From the NCBI GenBank assembly GCA_036506495.1, contig DASXRQ010000115.1:62001-126000 (forward strand): 64,000 nt of DNA. Reading direction: 5' to 3'. This DNA comes from DASXRC01 sp036506495 (GTDB taxonomy: Bacteria > Actinomycetota > Actinomycetes > Mycobacteriales > Micromonosporaceae). Position 1 is the first letter of the stretch. Each line of letters starts with the position of its first letter. Position numbers and translations under genes: made by a program. Positions 33,218 to 41,747 of the stretch are shown one piece after another. Below the pieces are notes generated by a model. It had not been told where the DNA came from. It saw only the letters and a program-made list of their open reading frames with translations, and did not search any database.

Positions 33218-33468
33218 GCGCACTCGAGGACTTCGCCGCGGCGGCGTGCGGCGAGCTCGAACTGAATCCGGCCGACGTGGACGTCCGGCGAGTGCTGGAC
33301 CTGGCCCGCGACGTCGCCCACGCGGTCGAGCGGCCGGCCGCGCCGGTCGCGGCGTACCTGCTCGGGCTCGCCGTCGGGCATGGAGCCGACGCGCGCGCCG
33401 CGGCGTCCGCGCTCGCTGCGCTGGCCGCCTCCTGGCCCGCCGGCGGCGGGACCGAACCGTCCGCCTAG
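33214..33468 (+). CDS. DUF6457 family protein
   Basis: 84 residues. It is a small all-helical protein (VRRVLDLARDVAHAVERPAA then PVAAYLLGLAVGHGADARAA). DUF6457 proteins are commonly found beside mobA in actinobacteria, as here, so a role in handling the guanylyltransferase product or as a chaperone is inferred from position only. It starts with GTG. The following 181 bp up to the YbjN-fold gene are strongly C-rich on the plus strand and hold no recognisable feature except the promoter at 33621. Confidence 0.8.
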   Translation: MSALEDFAAAACGELELNPADVDVRRVLDLARDVAHAVERPAAPVAAYLLGLAVGHGADARAAASALAALAASWPAGGGTEPSA

Positions 33469-33620
33469 CGGCCAAGCCGACACCACCCGCCGCGCCCCGA
33501 CACCGCCCTGGCGCGCCCGGCAGCGCCCCTGCGCGCCCAGGCACCCGGACCCGCCTCGGCCGCACCGCTCGCGCCCCCGTCGGCCGGCGACCAAGATGCC
33601 CGGCACACGAATGCGCTGGG

Positions 33621-33626
33621 TAGGGT
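33621..33626 (+). promoter_or_regulatory. Candidate -10 for the YbjN-fold gene with an overlapping 19-codon frame
   Basis: TAGGGT lies 7 nt before an ATG at 33634 that opens a 19-codon frame (to 33693) overlapping the YbjN-fold start. The same transcript would give that gene a 16-nt leader with GGAGG, so the small frame may be incidental. Confidence 0.35.
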
Positions 33627-33649
33627 GTGCCTGATGGACGGAGGCGATC

Positions 33650-34720
33650 ATGATCGACCAGCCGATCGCGGCCGGCGGCCGACCGCCGGGTGAAGCGGCC
33701 GAGCAGACCGAGGGGATCCTGCTCGAGGAGCCGACGACCGCGGATCTGCGGGCGAAGGTGACCGAGGCGTGGCGGGAGTTCGCGCACGCCCTCGCCGGCG
33801 CGGTGGCCGGCCTACCGGCGGGGTCGCAGCTCGAGATCACCCTGGATCCGACCGCGTCGGGGACCGGCGCCGCCGTCTACTCCGTGGCCGTCCGCGTCGG
33901 GGGCGACGGCACGCTGGTCGCGCTCGCCGTCGGCAACGCCGCACTGCCGCCCGAGTACCGGATGGATCGGGCCGCGGTCGCCGACCTGGTGGCGCTCGGC
34001 TGGTCACCGCCCGGGGTGATCGAGGGATCCGGCGACCACTTCGGCCTGCGCGGCTCAGTCGCCGAGGGGGCGCGGCTGGCCGCGACCGTGTCCCGCACGC
34101 TCCGCGACGTGTACGGCGCGCCGCACCCGGCGTTCCTCGTCTACGCCGCCCGCGACCTGGAGGACAACACGATCTCCCTCGCGCCGCTGGGTAGCGCGCG
34201 GCTCGAGCCGCTGCCGGACGCCGACGAGCGGGGGCCGGCCGAGGTGGCCCAGGCCGCCGGCGAGTTGGGCGAGCGCGTCCGCACGGTCGTCGCCACGATG
34301 CTGAAGACGCCCCCCGACGAGCTGCAGGTGGACTCCGACGGCGACATCGGTATCCGCGCCGGCTCGGCGATGGTGTTCGTTCGGGTACGCGACAATCCGC
34401 CCCTCGTCGACGTGTTCTCGCCGGTGCTCACCGAGGTCGAGCCGACCGAGCAGCTGTATGTCAAGCTCTCCGAGCTCACCAACCGGATGCCGATCGGTCG
34501 GCTCTACTGCACGAGCGACACGGTGTGGGCCTCCGTGCCGGTGTTCGGTCGCGACTTTCAGGCCACCCATCTGATGCTCGCCGTGCAGGTCATGACCGGC
34601 CTGGCCGATGAGCTGGACGATCGGCTGCACGGCGAGTTCGGCGGCAAGCGGTTCTTCGGCGAAGGGGACAAGCCAGTGCGGCCCGACGACGGCGAGCACC
34701 GCACCGGCATGTACCTCTAG
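33650..34720 (+). CDS. YbjN-fold / T3SS-chaperone-like protein
   Basis: 356 residues with two alpha/beta units. The C-terminal unit (LQVDSDGDIGIRAGSAMVFV then SELTNRMPIGRLYCTSDTVW) matches the YbjN fold seen in many actinobacterial proteins annotated as T3SS/YbjN peptide-binding chaperone-like. No secretion system is next to it. The N-terminal 20 residues are low-complexity. GGAGG stands 5 nt before the ATG at 33650. It is convergent with the beta-propeller lipoprotein, only 8 bp away. A chaperone role is a family inference. Confidence 0.75.
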   Translation: MIDQPIAAGGRPPGEAAEQTEGILLEEPTTADLRAKVTEAWREFAHALAGAVAGLPAGSQLEITLDPTASGTGAAVYSVAVRVGGDGTLVALAVGNAALPPEYRMDRAAVADLVALGWSPPGVIEGSGDHFGLRGSVAEGARLAATVSRTLRDVYGAPHPAFLVYAARDLEDNTISLAPLGSARLEPLPDADERGPAEVAQAAGELGERVRTVVATMLKTPPDELQVDSDGDIGIRAGSAMVFVRVRDNPPLVDVFSPVLTEVEPTEQLYVKLSELTNRMPIGRLYCTSDTVWASVPVFGRDFQATHLMLAVQVMTGLADELDDRLHGEFGGKRFFGEGDKPVRPDDGEHRTGMYL

Positions 34721-34728
34721 CGTTCCGG

Positions 34729-36765
34729 CTAGGTCAGGGGGACCCAGGCCAGGGTGTCCAGTGTGGACAGGCTGGTGGCCTTGAGGCCAGCCTCGGAGAG
34801 CGTCCACAGCACCTCGCCGACGACGAGCGAGCGTCGCACCGCCGTGTCGCCGACCGACCGCGTGGCCGTGGTCGAGCGGTGGCCGATCACGCCCACCTGG
34901 GTGAGACTGTGGTCGCCGACGCGCAGCAGCACAACGCCGGCGGTGGGTACTTGTGACCCGACGATGCCCGTCTCGTCGAATGCGTAGCTCGTCAGCGGGA
35001 GGACGAGCAGCCGCTCCGGCGCCCACCACAGGAACGCGTGCGGATCGTATTCGGCCTCGGACTGCCCGTACCTGACCTGGAACCGCGCGAGCCGCTCCGG
35101 CCGGGTCAGGTCGGACACGTCGAAGAGCGAGACCTGGGTGCCCTCCACCTGGCCCTGGGCGGTCGCCTCCTGGCCCACGCCGATCAGCCGGCCGCCGTCC
35201 AGCGGGTGGAGGTACGCCGAGAAGCCGGTAATCTTCAGCTCCCCGGCGACCGACGGCGCCTCGGGGTCGCTGAGATCGAGGGTGTACAGCGGATCGGTCT
35301 GCCGGAAGGTCACGACGTACCCGGTCGGGCCGACGAACCGGACGGCGTAGATGCGCTCGCCCGTGCCGAGCCCGCCGACCTCGCCGACCTTCGTCAGCCG
35401 GCCGCCGGACTGGCGGACCACGACCACGGACGACGACGTTCTCGCCGTCGGGTCCCACGGGTTCTCGGTCGTCGTCGCCACCCGCAGGTGATCGTCCCAT
35501 TCGGACATCGCGTACTGATTGAGCAGCCAGCCCTTGACGGTGCCGGCGGCCGCGTACCGTGGCCGCCCGGGACCGGACGTGTCGAACTTGTAGATGTCGG
35601 TGACCGGTGCGACCGGCTTCACCACGCCGCCCTCGCCGGCCCTCGGCGCGATTCGCCAGCGCTGATCGTTCGAGATGTACAGGCTCGGGCCGTTGCTGTA
35701 GACCGTCTCGCCATCCGCGAGCACGGTGACCGGGTCGCCGTCGGTCAGCGCCGGCGCGCCCAGGTCGAAGCTGAGCACGGTGAGCATGGCCGCGCCGGAG
35801 AACGCGACCGGCCGGCTGACCCGGTCGCAGGCGATCCGGCCCGTGCGCGTGGCTCCGCTGGTGGTGACGGAGTAGCGCGGCAGCCAGTCGTCGACGCCGG
35901 ACCGATCGACGATGGCGCGGTTGCGGGCCGTCCGCTGCGCGTCGGTCCCGTTCGGCTGCCACGGGAAGGTGAGGCGCGGCCCGGACCGGATCACGACGCG
36001 GGCGGTCTCGCCGACCTGGCGGGCGTCGACCAGCGCGCCGTCCACGCGGTACTCGCTGACGATGCGGGGCGTCCCGACCAGGTCCACGAGCAGCAGCCGG
36101 GGGCCATCCACCGATTGCGGGCGGGAGCCGCTGGGCGCGATCGCGTCGGGCACGGCCACGGGTCCCTTGACCACCGCGCCGCCAACGCGGTAGGCGTAGG
36201 CCTGGCGGACCAGGACCAGCGCCCGGTCGCCACTCAGCAAGAGGTCCGCGCCGGTCCACCGGATCGGATCCTGGGCGTCGCGGCGTAGGTTCAGCTTCCC
36301 GGTCATGGCCCGGGCGGCGGGGTCGACCACGCGCAGGACGCCCTGGCTGATCGTGACGATCCGCCGGCCGTCTGTCTTGACCAGGTCGGGTTCGTCCACG
36401 CCAACCTCGTGTGTGTTGGTCCCCGAGTAGTTGGTCTGAGGCTGGCTCGCGCCGGTCGCGTCCGTGGCCTTCTCCACGGCCGCGCGCGGGACCGCGGCCG
36501 TGGCCGCGCCCGCGAACTCGGCCGGGCCGAAGGGACCCCACCCGTTGCCGAGCCCGTACGGCCCGATGCTTTCCTTCGCCGCCCGCTTGAGCTGGGCCAG
36601 CGCCTCCGAACAGGAGTCGAAAGCAACGAGTCGGAGGGCGCCCGCAGGCACGGCGGTGTTCCGGAGCCGGGCCGCCGGCGGATCACCCGTACAACCGGCG
36701 AGAAGGCCAAGTCCGGCGGCGAGTGCGACGCTCGCCGCGAGCGAGCGGTTTCGTGGGGTACGCAT
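34729..36765 (-). CDS. Secreted beta-propeller lipoprotein
   Basis: 678 residues. A signal peptide with lipobox LGLLAGC (Cys at about 25) begins the protein, then a ~100-residue region and a beta-propeller with repeated blades. Motifs include GTNTHEVGVDEPDLVKTDGR at about 115-135, which marks the Beta_propel family (PF09826). Blade signatures repeat through HPLDGGRLIGVG and FDVSDLTRPERL. The ligand or partner is unknown; it is probably on the outer face of the membrane. The ATG at 36765 gives a normal-length signal peptide. It is divergent from nothing close: the Lrp gene lies 27 bp upstream on the same strand. Confidence 0.85.
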   Translation of the reverse strand: MRTPRNRSLAASVALAAGLGLLAGCTGDPPAARLRNTAVPAGALRLVAFDSCSEALAQLKRAAKESIGPYGLGNGWGPFGPAEFAGAATAAVPRAAVEKATDATGASQPQTNYSGTNTHEVGVDEPDLVKTDGRRIVTISQGVLRVVDPAARAMTGKLNLRRDAQDPIRWTGADLLLSGDRALVLVRQAYAYRVGGAVVKGPVAVPDAIAPSGSRPQSVDGPRLLLVDLVGTPRIVSEYRVDGALVDARQVGETARVVIRSGPRLTFPWQPNGTDAQRTARNRAIVDRSGVDDWLPRYSVTTSGATRTGRIACDRVSRPVAFSGAAMLTVLSFDLGAPALTDGDPVTVLADGETVYSNGPSLYISNDQRWRIAPRAGEGGVVKPVAPVTDIYKFDTSGPGRPRYAAAGTVKGWLLNQYAMSEWDDHLRVATTTENPWDPTARTSSSVVVVRQSGGRLTKVGEVGGLGTGERIYAVRFVGPTGYVVTFRQTDPLYTLDLSDPEAPSVAGELKITGFSAYLHPLDGGRLIGVGQEATAQGQVEGTQVSLFDVSDLTRPERLARFQVRYGQSEAEYDPHAFLWWAPERLLVLPLTSYAFDETGIVGSQVPTAGVVLLRVGDHSLTQVGVIGHRSTTATRSVGDTAVRRSLVVGEVLWTLSEAGLKATSLSTLDTLAWVPLT

Positions 36766-36792
36766 GCCGCCTTGGACGCGGACGACGGCGAG

Positions 36793-37272
36793 TCAGTTCC
36801 CGGCGGTCCGGCCGCCGCGACCGGACAGCTGGGCGCCGGGCGAGTCGACCAGGCGGGACAGCACGATCATGCTGCGCGTCGACGTGACGAACGGCTCGGC
36901 GCGCAATCGCTCGAGCGCCTGCTCGAGGTGCGCGATGTCGGCCGCGCGGAGGTGCACCAACGCGTCGGCCTCGCCCGAGACCGTGTACGCCGCGACGACC
37001 TCGGGATGCCGCCGGGTCGCCACGGTGATCTGCGCCGGCGTGGTGCGGCCGGTGCAGAACAGCTCGACGAACGCCTCTGTCGTCCAGCCGACCGCCGCCG
37101 GGTCCACCACTGCCGTGAAACCCCGGATCACGCCGGCGCCGCGGAGGCGGTCGACGCGCCGCTTGACCGCGGGTGCGGAGAGTGACACCCGAGCGCCGAT
37201 CTCCGCGTACGAGGCGCGCGCGTCCGACACGAGTGATGCAATGATCCGGTGGTCGACGTCGTCAACCTGCAA
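36793..37272 (-). CDS. Lrp/AsnC family transcriptional regulator
   Basis: 159 residues. N-terminal HTH (DDVDHRIIASLVSDARASYA then VSLSAPAVKRRVDRLRGAGV) and a C-terminal RAM ligand-binding domain (TVSGEADALVHLRAADIAHL and following). The start is TTG at 37270-37272 with GGGAGGGG 7 nt upstream; the upstream in-frame TTG lacks a suitable SD. It is divergent from the DDAH gene with 68 bp between, so it may control that gene. Lrp proteins respond to amino acids, in keeping with arginine-derivative metabolism next door. Confidence 0.9.
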   Translation of the reverse strand: MQVDDVDHRIIASLVSDARASYAEIGARVSLSAPAVKRRVDRLRGAGVIRGFTAVVDPAAVGWTTEAFVELFCTGRTTPAQITVATRRHPEVVAAYTVSGEADALVHLRAADIAHLEQALERLRAEPFVTSTRSMIVLSRLVDSPGAQLSGRGGRTAGN

Positions 37273-37333
37273 TGTTTCGCCCCTCCCAAGCAACAAAACT
37301 AGCTGTCACCGCTCACGCAGCGTACCTACTCTT

Positions 37334-37346
37334 GGTCACCGTGACC
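37334..37346. promoter_or_regulatory. Palindrome overlapping the DDAH start codon
   Basis: GGTCAC-C-GTGACC is a perfect 6+1+6 inverted repeat that contains the GTG start at 37341. It lies in the Lrp/DDAH divergent region and might bind a regulator. TACTCT at 37326-37331 may be the -10. Confidence 0.35.
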
Positions 37347-38168
37347 CTCCAGGAGCGCACGTCGCGTAAGCGGACATATCTCATGTGTCCGCCCGAGCAC
37401 TTCACGGTGGAGTACGCGATCAATCCGTGGATGGACGTGTCCACCCCCGTGGATGTCGAGCTCGCGCTCAAGCAGTGGGAACAGCTCCGGGAAACCCTCG
37501 TCGCGCTCGGTCACTCCGTGCACGTGCTCGACCCAGAGCCCGGGCTGCCCGATATGGTCTTCGCCGCCAATGGGGCGTTCGTGGTCGGCGGGACGGCCTA
37601 CGGCGCCCGGTTCAAGCACCCGCAGCGCACCGGGGAGGCCGCGGCGCACCGGGCGTTCTACGACTCGATGGGCTGGCGGTACGTCTCCGCGACGCAGACC
37701 AACGAGGGCGAGGGCGACTTCACCTACCTGCCTGGTGCGCTCGGCGGCGTCGCGTTGGCCGCGTACGGATTCCGCACGGAGTCCGCGGCGCACGCCGAGG
37801 CCCAGGATGTGCTCGGTCGTCCGGTGATCTCGCTGCGGCTCGTCGATTCGCGCTTCTACCACCTCGACACGGCCCTCGCGGCGCTCGATGACCATAACGT
37901 CGTCTACTACCCGGGCGCCTTCTCCGAGTCGTCGCGACGGGTGCTGCGCCAGCTGTTCCCGGACGCGGTGCGCGCCGACGCCGTCGACGCCCACGCGTTT
38001 GGGCTGAACCTCGTCAGCGACGGGCTCAACGTGTTCGTCAACGCCGAGGCGACCGGCATCGCGGCGAAGGTGCGCGCGGCGGGCTACCACCCCGTCCCGA
38101 TCGAGCTCTCGGAGCTGAAGAAGGGCGGCGGCAGCGTCAAGTGCTGCGTCGGCGAGCTCAGGAGTTAG
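37341..38168 (+). CDS. ddaH: Dimethylarginine dimethylaminohydrolase (DDAH) family
   Basis: 275 residues from the GTG at 37341. Amidinotransferase-superfamily hydrolase: converts N-omega-methylated arginine to citrulline and methylamine in family members. Features are CPPEHFTVEYAINPWMD at the N-terminus, DMVFAANGAFVV, EGEGDF, the catalytic histidine RFYHLDTALA, and the nucleophile in GGGSVKCCVGELR near the end. Some relatives act on related guanidines, so exact substrate is inferred. It is divergent from the Lrp regulator. It is convergent with the binding lipoprotein, and the two stops overlap by 4 bp. Confidence 0.88.
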   Translation: MTLQERTSRKRTYLMCPPEHFTVEYAINPWMDVSTPVDVELALKQWEQLRETLVALGHSVHVLDPEPGLPDMVFAANGAFVVGGTAYGARFKHPQRTGEAAAHRAFYDSMGWRYVSATQTNEGEGDFTYLPGALGGVALAAYGFRTESAAHAEAQDVLGRPVISLRLVDSRFYHLDTALAALDDHNVVYYPGAFSESSRRVLRQLFPDAVRADAVDAHAFGLNLVSDGLNVFVNAEATGIAAKVRAAGYHPVPIELSELKKGGGSVKCCVGELRS

Positions 38169-39355
38169 CCCAGCATCGTCAGCTCGTCGATGACCACGTT
38201 CGACAGGAGCGGACCGTCCCGCTCGACCTCGCGGAGATACCACTTCTGCTGCGGCGTACGCGGCTGGTTGAACTGCCACGGCCCGCGCGGGCTGTCGACC
38301 TGGCCGACCCGGGCGAGCATCCGGTTGACCACCTGTGGCGTGACCGTCTTGCCGGCGAGCCGGATCGCCTTGTCCAGCACCTGCGCGGCGTCGTATGACG
38401 CCATCGCGTACGTGGTCGGCGAGCCCTCGTGGTTGCGTCGGTACGCCGCGGCGAACCGCTGGTTGGCGGCGTTGCTCAGGTCGGACGAGTAGTTCAGCGC
38501 GGTGACGATGCCCGCGGCCTTGGGGCCGAGCTGGGTCAGGGCCGTGCCCTCGGTCAGGAAGCCCGGAGCGTAGATCGTCTGGCGGAGCCCTCCATCGCGG
38601 ACCTGCCGGACGAACTCGACCCCCGCCGCGCCCGCGAAGAAGCAGTAGATCGCTTCGGGGTTCATCAGCCTGACCTGTTGCACCGTCGACTGGAAGAACG
38701 TGTTGTTTGGCGTGCTGGAGTATTCGGTCCAGATGATGGGGTTCGAGATCCGCGGGTCGGATAGGCCGAATCCCTGGCGGAACCCAGCGATCGAGTCCTC
38801 GCCGGCGGCGTACTTTGGCGCGACGAGTGCCACCTTGCCCGCCACGTGGGCCGCCACGTACGGGCCGAGCGCCCGCCCCGGCTCGTCGTTGACATAGGAC
38901 GTGCGCCAGATGTAGACGACACCCTGCAGGCTGGTCGGCGACGCGTTCGACCCGATCAGCGGCACCTTCGCCTTCTCGACGAGGTCGCCCACCGCGAGCA
39001 TCACCGATGAGTTGGCGATCCCGGTGAGCGCGACCACGCCGCCCCTGAGCAACTGCTCCACGGCCGCCTTGCCGCTGGCCGCGGTCTCGCCCTCATCCGC
39101 GACGACGAGGTTCACCTTGTGGCCGCCCAGCCGGCCGTCGTTCAGATTGAGGAAGAGTTGGAACCCGTCGGCCATCTCGTCGCCGATCTGCCGGTACCCG
39201 CCGGTTTGGGGCACCACGAGACCGATCTTGACGGGCTCGTCGCTCAGCGGCGGCGTCTCGTACCCGGACCCCTGGTCGGTGCACGCCGCGGCGAGCCCCG
39301 TCGCGCCGAGCGCGGCGAGGAGTTTGAGCGCCTGGCGGCGATCCATCTGCGACAC
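38165..39355 (-). CDS. Tat-type substrate-binding lipoprotein, LivK-like
   Basis: 396 residues. The N-terminus DRRQALKLLAALGATGLAAA then Cys combines a twin-arginine motif with a lipobox, suggesting Tat export and lipid anchoring. The rest is a periplasmic-binding fold of the branched-chain amino acid/urea type (VKIGLVVPQTGGYRQIGDEM then LTGIANSSVMLAVGDLVEKA). No permease or ATPase genes are adjacent, so it is an orphan binding protein in this window. The GTG at 39355 has AGGAGG 6 nt upstream. Ligand unknown. Confidence 0.85.
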   Translation of the reverse strand: MSQMDRRQALKLLAALGATGLAAACTDQGSGYETPPLSDEPVKIGLVVPQTGGYRQIGDEMADGFQLFLNLNDGRLGGHKVNLVVADEGETAASGKAAVEQLLRGGVVALTGIANSSVMLAVGDLVEKAKVPLIGSNASPTSLQGVVYIWRTSYVNDEPGRALGPYVAAHVAGKVALVAPKYAAGEDSIAGFRQGFGLSDPRISNPIIWTEYSSTPNNTFFQSTVQQVRLMNPEAIYCFFAGAAGVEFVRQVRDGGLRQTIYAPGFLTEGTALTQLGPKAAGIVTALNYSSDLSNAANQRFAAAYRRNHEGSPTTYAMASYDAAQVLDKAIRLAGKTVTPQVVNRMLARVGQVDSPRGPWQFNQPRTPQQKWYLREVERDGPLLSNVVIDELTMLG

Positions 39356-39436
39356 GTGGGTCCTCCTGACGACAACCGGGCCGGGAGCGGCCCATCCGGC
39401 GTTCTACCTCGTCAACGGCCAAGGCGTCAATGCGGC

Positions 39437-40228
39437 TCATCTCTCCTGGAAAGCGTCGAGCACCTCCGGCCAAGCCGACGAGTCGGGGTCAATCAGTCCG
39501 AAGTGCTCCACACCGGGCAGCTCGACCAGCTGCACGTGGCCGTCCGGCTTGGCGGCGTACGCCCTGCTCTGCGCTATCGGCACCCGGGTGTCCACGGTGC
39601 CGTGCAGCAACGTGACCGGGGCGGTGGGCGGGTCGAGGCCCATCGGATCGGCCGCCGCGTACCGGTCCGGCCACTGCTCCGGGCCGCCGCCGAGCAGCGC
39701 GGCCACCGCGCCGTCGTCCAGATTCAGTCGGTACGCCTCGGCGAGGTCCGCGATCGGTGCGAGCGCGAGGACGCCGAGCAGCGCGCCCGGCCCGGACTGC
39801 CCACGCGCGTCGTGGGTCGCGCCGTACCACAAGGCGAGGTGCCCTCCCGCCGAGTGCCCGGCGAGGATCGTCCCTGTCGTCTCCGGCAGCCCGACCGCGG
39901 AGCCGAGGTCACACGCCGCGGCGATACCGGCGGCGGCGTCGTCGAAGGTACCCGGCCAGCCGCCGCCCTCCTCCCCGGTCCGCCGGTACTCGATCGTGGC
40001 CACCGGCCAGCCACGGGCGGCGAGGTCGGCGGCGAGCGGGCCGACGTGGGCGCGGTCCCAGGTGGCCCGCCAGAAGCCACCATGCACGAAGATCACTAAT
40101 GGTCGGGCCGCCCAGCCGGGCCCTGGGAGCCGGATGTCGATGACCTGATCGGGGTGGTCGCCGTAACTGACGGTCAGGTCTGGCGGCGGGGCCGGCCGGG
40201 TGAGAATGCCGCGGGAATCGTTGGCCAT
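39437..40228 (-). CDS. Alpha/beta hydrolase, kynurenine-formamidase-like
   Basis: 263 residues. The oxyanion-hole motif is LVIFVHGGFWRATWDRAHVG (HGGFW), the nucleophile elbow is LAGHSAGGHLALWYG, and the acid/His region is HGTVDTRVPIAQSRAYA and GVEHFGLIDP. The HGG(F/Y)W and small size fit bacterial kynurenine formamidase-like esterases. The substrate is not proven. The start at 40228 lies 6 nt after TAGCTT on the minus strand, with no SD. It is divergent from the MenB-like gene by a 22-bp gap. Confidence 0.8.
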   Translation of the reverse strand: MANDSRGILTRPAPPPDLTVSYGDHPDQVIDIRLPGPGWAARPLVIFVHGGFWRATWDRAHVGPLAADLAARGWPVATIEYRRTGEEGGGWPGTFDDAAAGIAAACDLGSAVGLPETTGTILAGHSAGGHLALWYGATHDARGQSGPGALLGVLALAPIADLAEAYRLNLDDGAVAALLGGGPEQWPDRYAAADPMGLDPPTAPVTLLHGTVDTRVPIAQSRAYAAKPDGHVQLVELPGVEHFGLIDPDSSAWPEVLDAFQER

Positions 40229-40234
40229 GCGCTG

Positions 40235-40244
40235 AAGCTATCGT
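40235..40244. promoter_or_regulatory. Overlapping divergent -10 boxes of two leaderless genes
   Basis: On the minus strand TAGCTT (40240-40235) is 6 nt before the ATG at 40228. On the plus strand TATCGT (40239-40244) is 6 nt before the GTG at 40251. The two hexamers share 40239-40240, so the polymerase could hardly serve both at once. Confidence 0.5.
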
Positions 40245-40250
40245 GTGCCG

Positions 40251-41087
40251 GTGACGCCCGTGCCGGGCGCGATGGTTGCGGGAGGCGCCGTGCAGATCGA
40301 GTCGTTAACCGATGTGCGCTACCGGGTCGAGGACGGCGGCATCGCGGTCATCATGATCGACCGTCCGGACCGGATGAACGCGTTCCGCGGACGGACCGTC
40401 GATGAGCTGATCTACGCGTTCAAGACCGCCTGGGCCGACCGCGGCGTTGCGGCCGTGATCCTGACCGGCGCTGGCGACCGGGCGTTCTGCGCCGGCGGGG
40501 ACGTCAAGGAGCGCGCCGAGACCGGCGGCTACGGCGACACGGAGTGGGGGACCTTCGAGATCGAGCGGCTGCAGCGGATCATCCGGGACATCCCCAAGCC
40601 GGTGATCGCCGCTGTCAACGGCGTCGCGGCCGGTGGCGGACATGTCCTGCACGTTCTGTGCGACCTGTCGATCGCCGCCTCGCACGCGCGGTTCGGCCAG
40701 TCCGGCCCGCGGGTGGGTTCGTTCGACGCCGGGTTCGGCTCGGCATACCTGGCCCGCGTGATCGGCGAGAAGCGGGCCAGGCAGATGTGGTTCCTGCTCG
40801 AATTCATCGACGCGGAGACGGCGGAGCGCTGGGGGCTCGTGAACCTCGTCGTGCCCGGTGACCGGCTGTTGGACTCCGCGCTGGAGTGGGCGCGGACGGT
40901 CGCCTCCTATTCGCCAACCGCCTTGCGGTTTCTCAAGCACTCGTTCAACGCCGACTCCGACCACCTCGCCGGCATCTCCCACCTGGCGTTCGACGGCCTG
41001 GAAGTGTTCAGTGAGACGGCTGAGGCAGTCGAGGGCGCCGCCGCGTTCGCCGAGAAGCGCCGGCCGGACTTCTCGCCGTATCGTTGA
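40251..41087 (+). CDS. Enoyl-CoA hydratase/isomerase (crotonase) superfamily, MenB/BadI-like
   Basis: 278 residues from the leaderless GTG at 40251. Crotonase fold with the CoA-binding oxyanion loop RAFCAGGDVKER, the second oxyanion loop AAVNGVAAGGGHVLHVLCDL, and the block GPRVGSFDAGFGSAYLARVI, which closely resembles MenB and BadI. It could be a 1,4-dihydroxy-2-naphthoyl-CoA synthase or a ketocyclohexanecarboxyl-CoA hydrolase; other men genes are not here. An alternative GTG start at 40290 has GGGAGG 4 nt upstream. Divergent from the alpha/beta hydrolase. Confidence 0.82.
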   Translation: MTPVPGAMVAGGAVQIESLTDVRYRVEDGGIAVIMIDRPDRMNAFRGRTVDELIYAFKTAWADRGVAAVILTGAGDRAFCAGGDVKERAETGGYGDTEWGTFEIERLQRIIRDIPKPVIAAVNGVAAGGGHVLHVLCDLSIAASHARFGQSGPRVGSFDAGFGSAYLARVIGEKRARQMWFLLEFIDAETAERWGLVNLVVPGDRLLDSALEWARTVASYSPTALRFLKHSFNADSDHLAGISHLAFDGLEVFSETAEAVEGAAAFAEKRRPDFSPYR

Positions 41088-41128
41088 TGGTTTGGCATGT
41101 TCCACCGACCGCGCGGAAAGATGGAGCG

Positions 41129-41734
41129 ATGACCGACGCACGCCAAGACCCGCAAGAGCAGGAGCCCACGGAGGGCCGCCCACGCTCCGTCGTGGTGGTG
41201 GGACCGGACGGCCGCCCCGTCGACACGGTTCCGGCCGACGCCGACGCCGAGGCGGACCGGGAGGATCCAGCGCGCCTGATCGAGCAGCCGGCGAAGGTGA
41301 TGCGGATCGGGAGCATGATCAAGCAGCTGTTGGAGGAGGTTCGGGCGGCGCCGCTGGACGAGGCCGGCCGCCAACGGCTCAAGGAGATCCACCACCGGTC
41401 CATCGTGGAGCTCGAGGACGGCCTCGCGCCGGAGCTGCGGGACGAGCTCGAGCGCCTGACGCTGCCGTTCGACGAGGCGTCGACGCCCAGCGAGGCCGAG
41501 CTGCGAATCGCCCAGGCGCAGCTCGTCGGCTGGCTGGAGGGCCTGTTCCACGGCATTCAGGCCGCCCTGGTGGCCCAGCAGATGGCCGCCCGGATGCAGC
41601 TTGAGCAGATGCGCGCGGGCCGGCCCGCGCTGCCGATGGGCCCCGGCGCGGCTGTACTGCCCGGCATGGGCGTCCCACCCGGCCAGGGCCAGCCGCAGCC
41701 GGCCGACGGCAGCCCCACCGGCCAGTACCTCTGA
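41129..41734 (+). CDS. bpa: Bacterial proteasome activator Bpa (PafE)
   Basis: 201 residues. Bpa forms a dodecameric ring that opens the 20S proteasome without ATP and helps degrade unfolded proteins. The helical core (RLIEQPAKVMRIGSMIKQLL then RLKEIHHRSIVELEDGLAPE) matches Bpa, and the chain ends in GQYL, the proteasome-docking motif. A Pro/Gly/Gln/Met-rich tail of about 45 residues precedes it, longer than in mycobacterial Bpa. This implies an actinobacterial Pup-proteasome system elsewhere. The ATG at 41129 is chosen by family length. It is convergent with a HAD phosphatase gene. Confidence 0.92.
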   Translation: MTDARQDPQEQEPTEGRPRSVVVVGPDGRPVDTVPADADAEADREDPARLIEQPAKVMRIGSMIKQLLEEVRAAPLDEAGRQRLKEIHHRSIVELEDGLAPELRDELERLTLPFDEASTPSEAELRIAQAQLVGWLEGLFHGIQAALVAQQMAARMQLEQMRAGRPALPMGPGAAVLPGMGVPPGQGQPQPADGSPTGQYL

Positions 41735-41747
41735 CGCCCCTCTTTGC

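Noticed and set aside
34055..36541. Long antisense frame (over 800 codons) opposite the beta-propeller lipoprotein and YbjN-fold genes
   Set aside because: Arg/Gly/Pro-rich shadow translation typical of high-GC genes; similar shadows occur opposite or out of frame at 2221-3735, 19142-20248 and 47108-48595.
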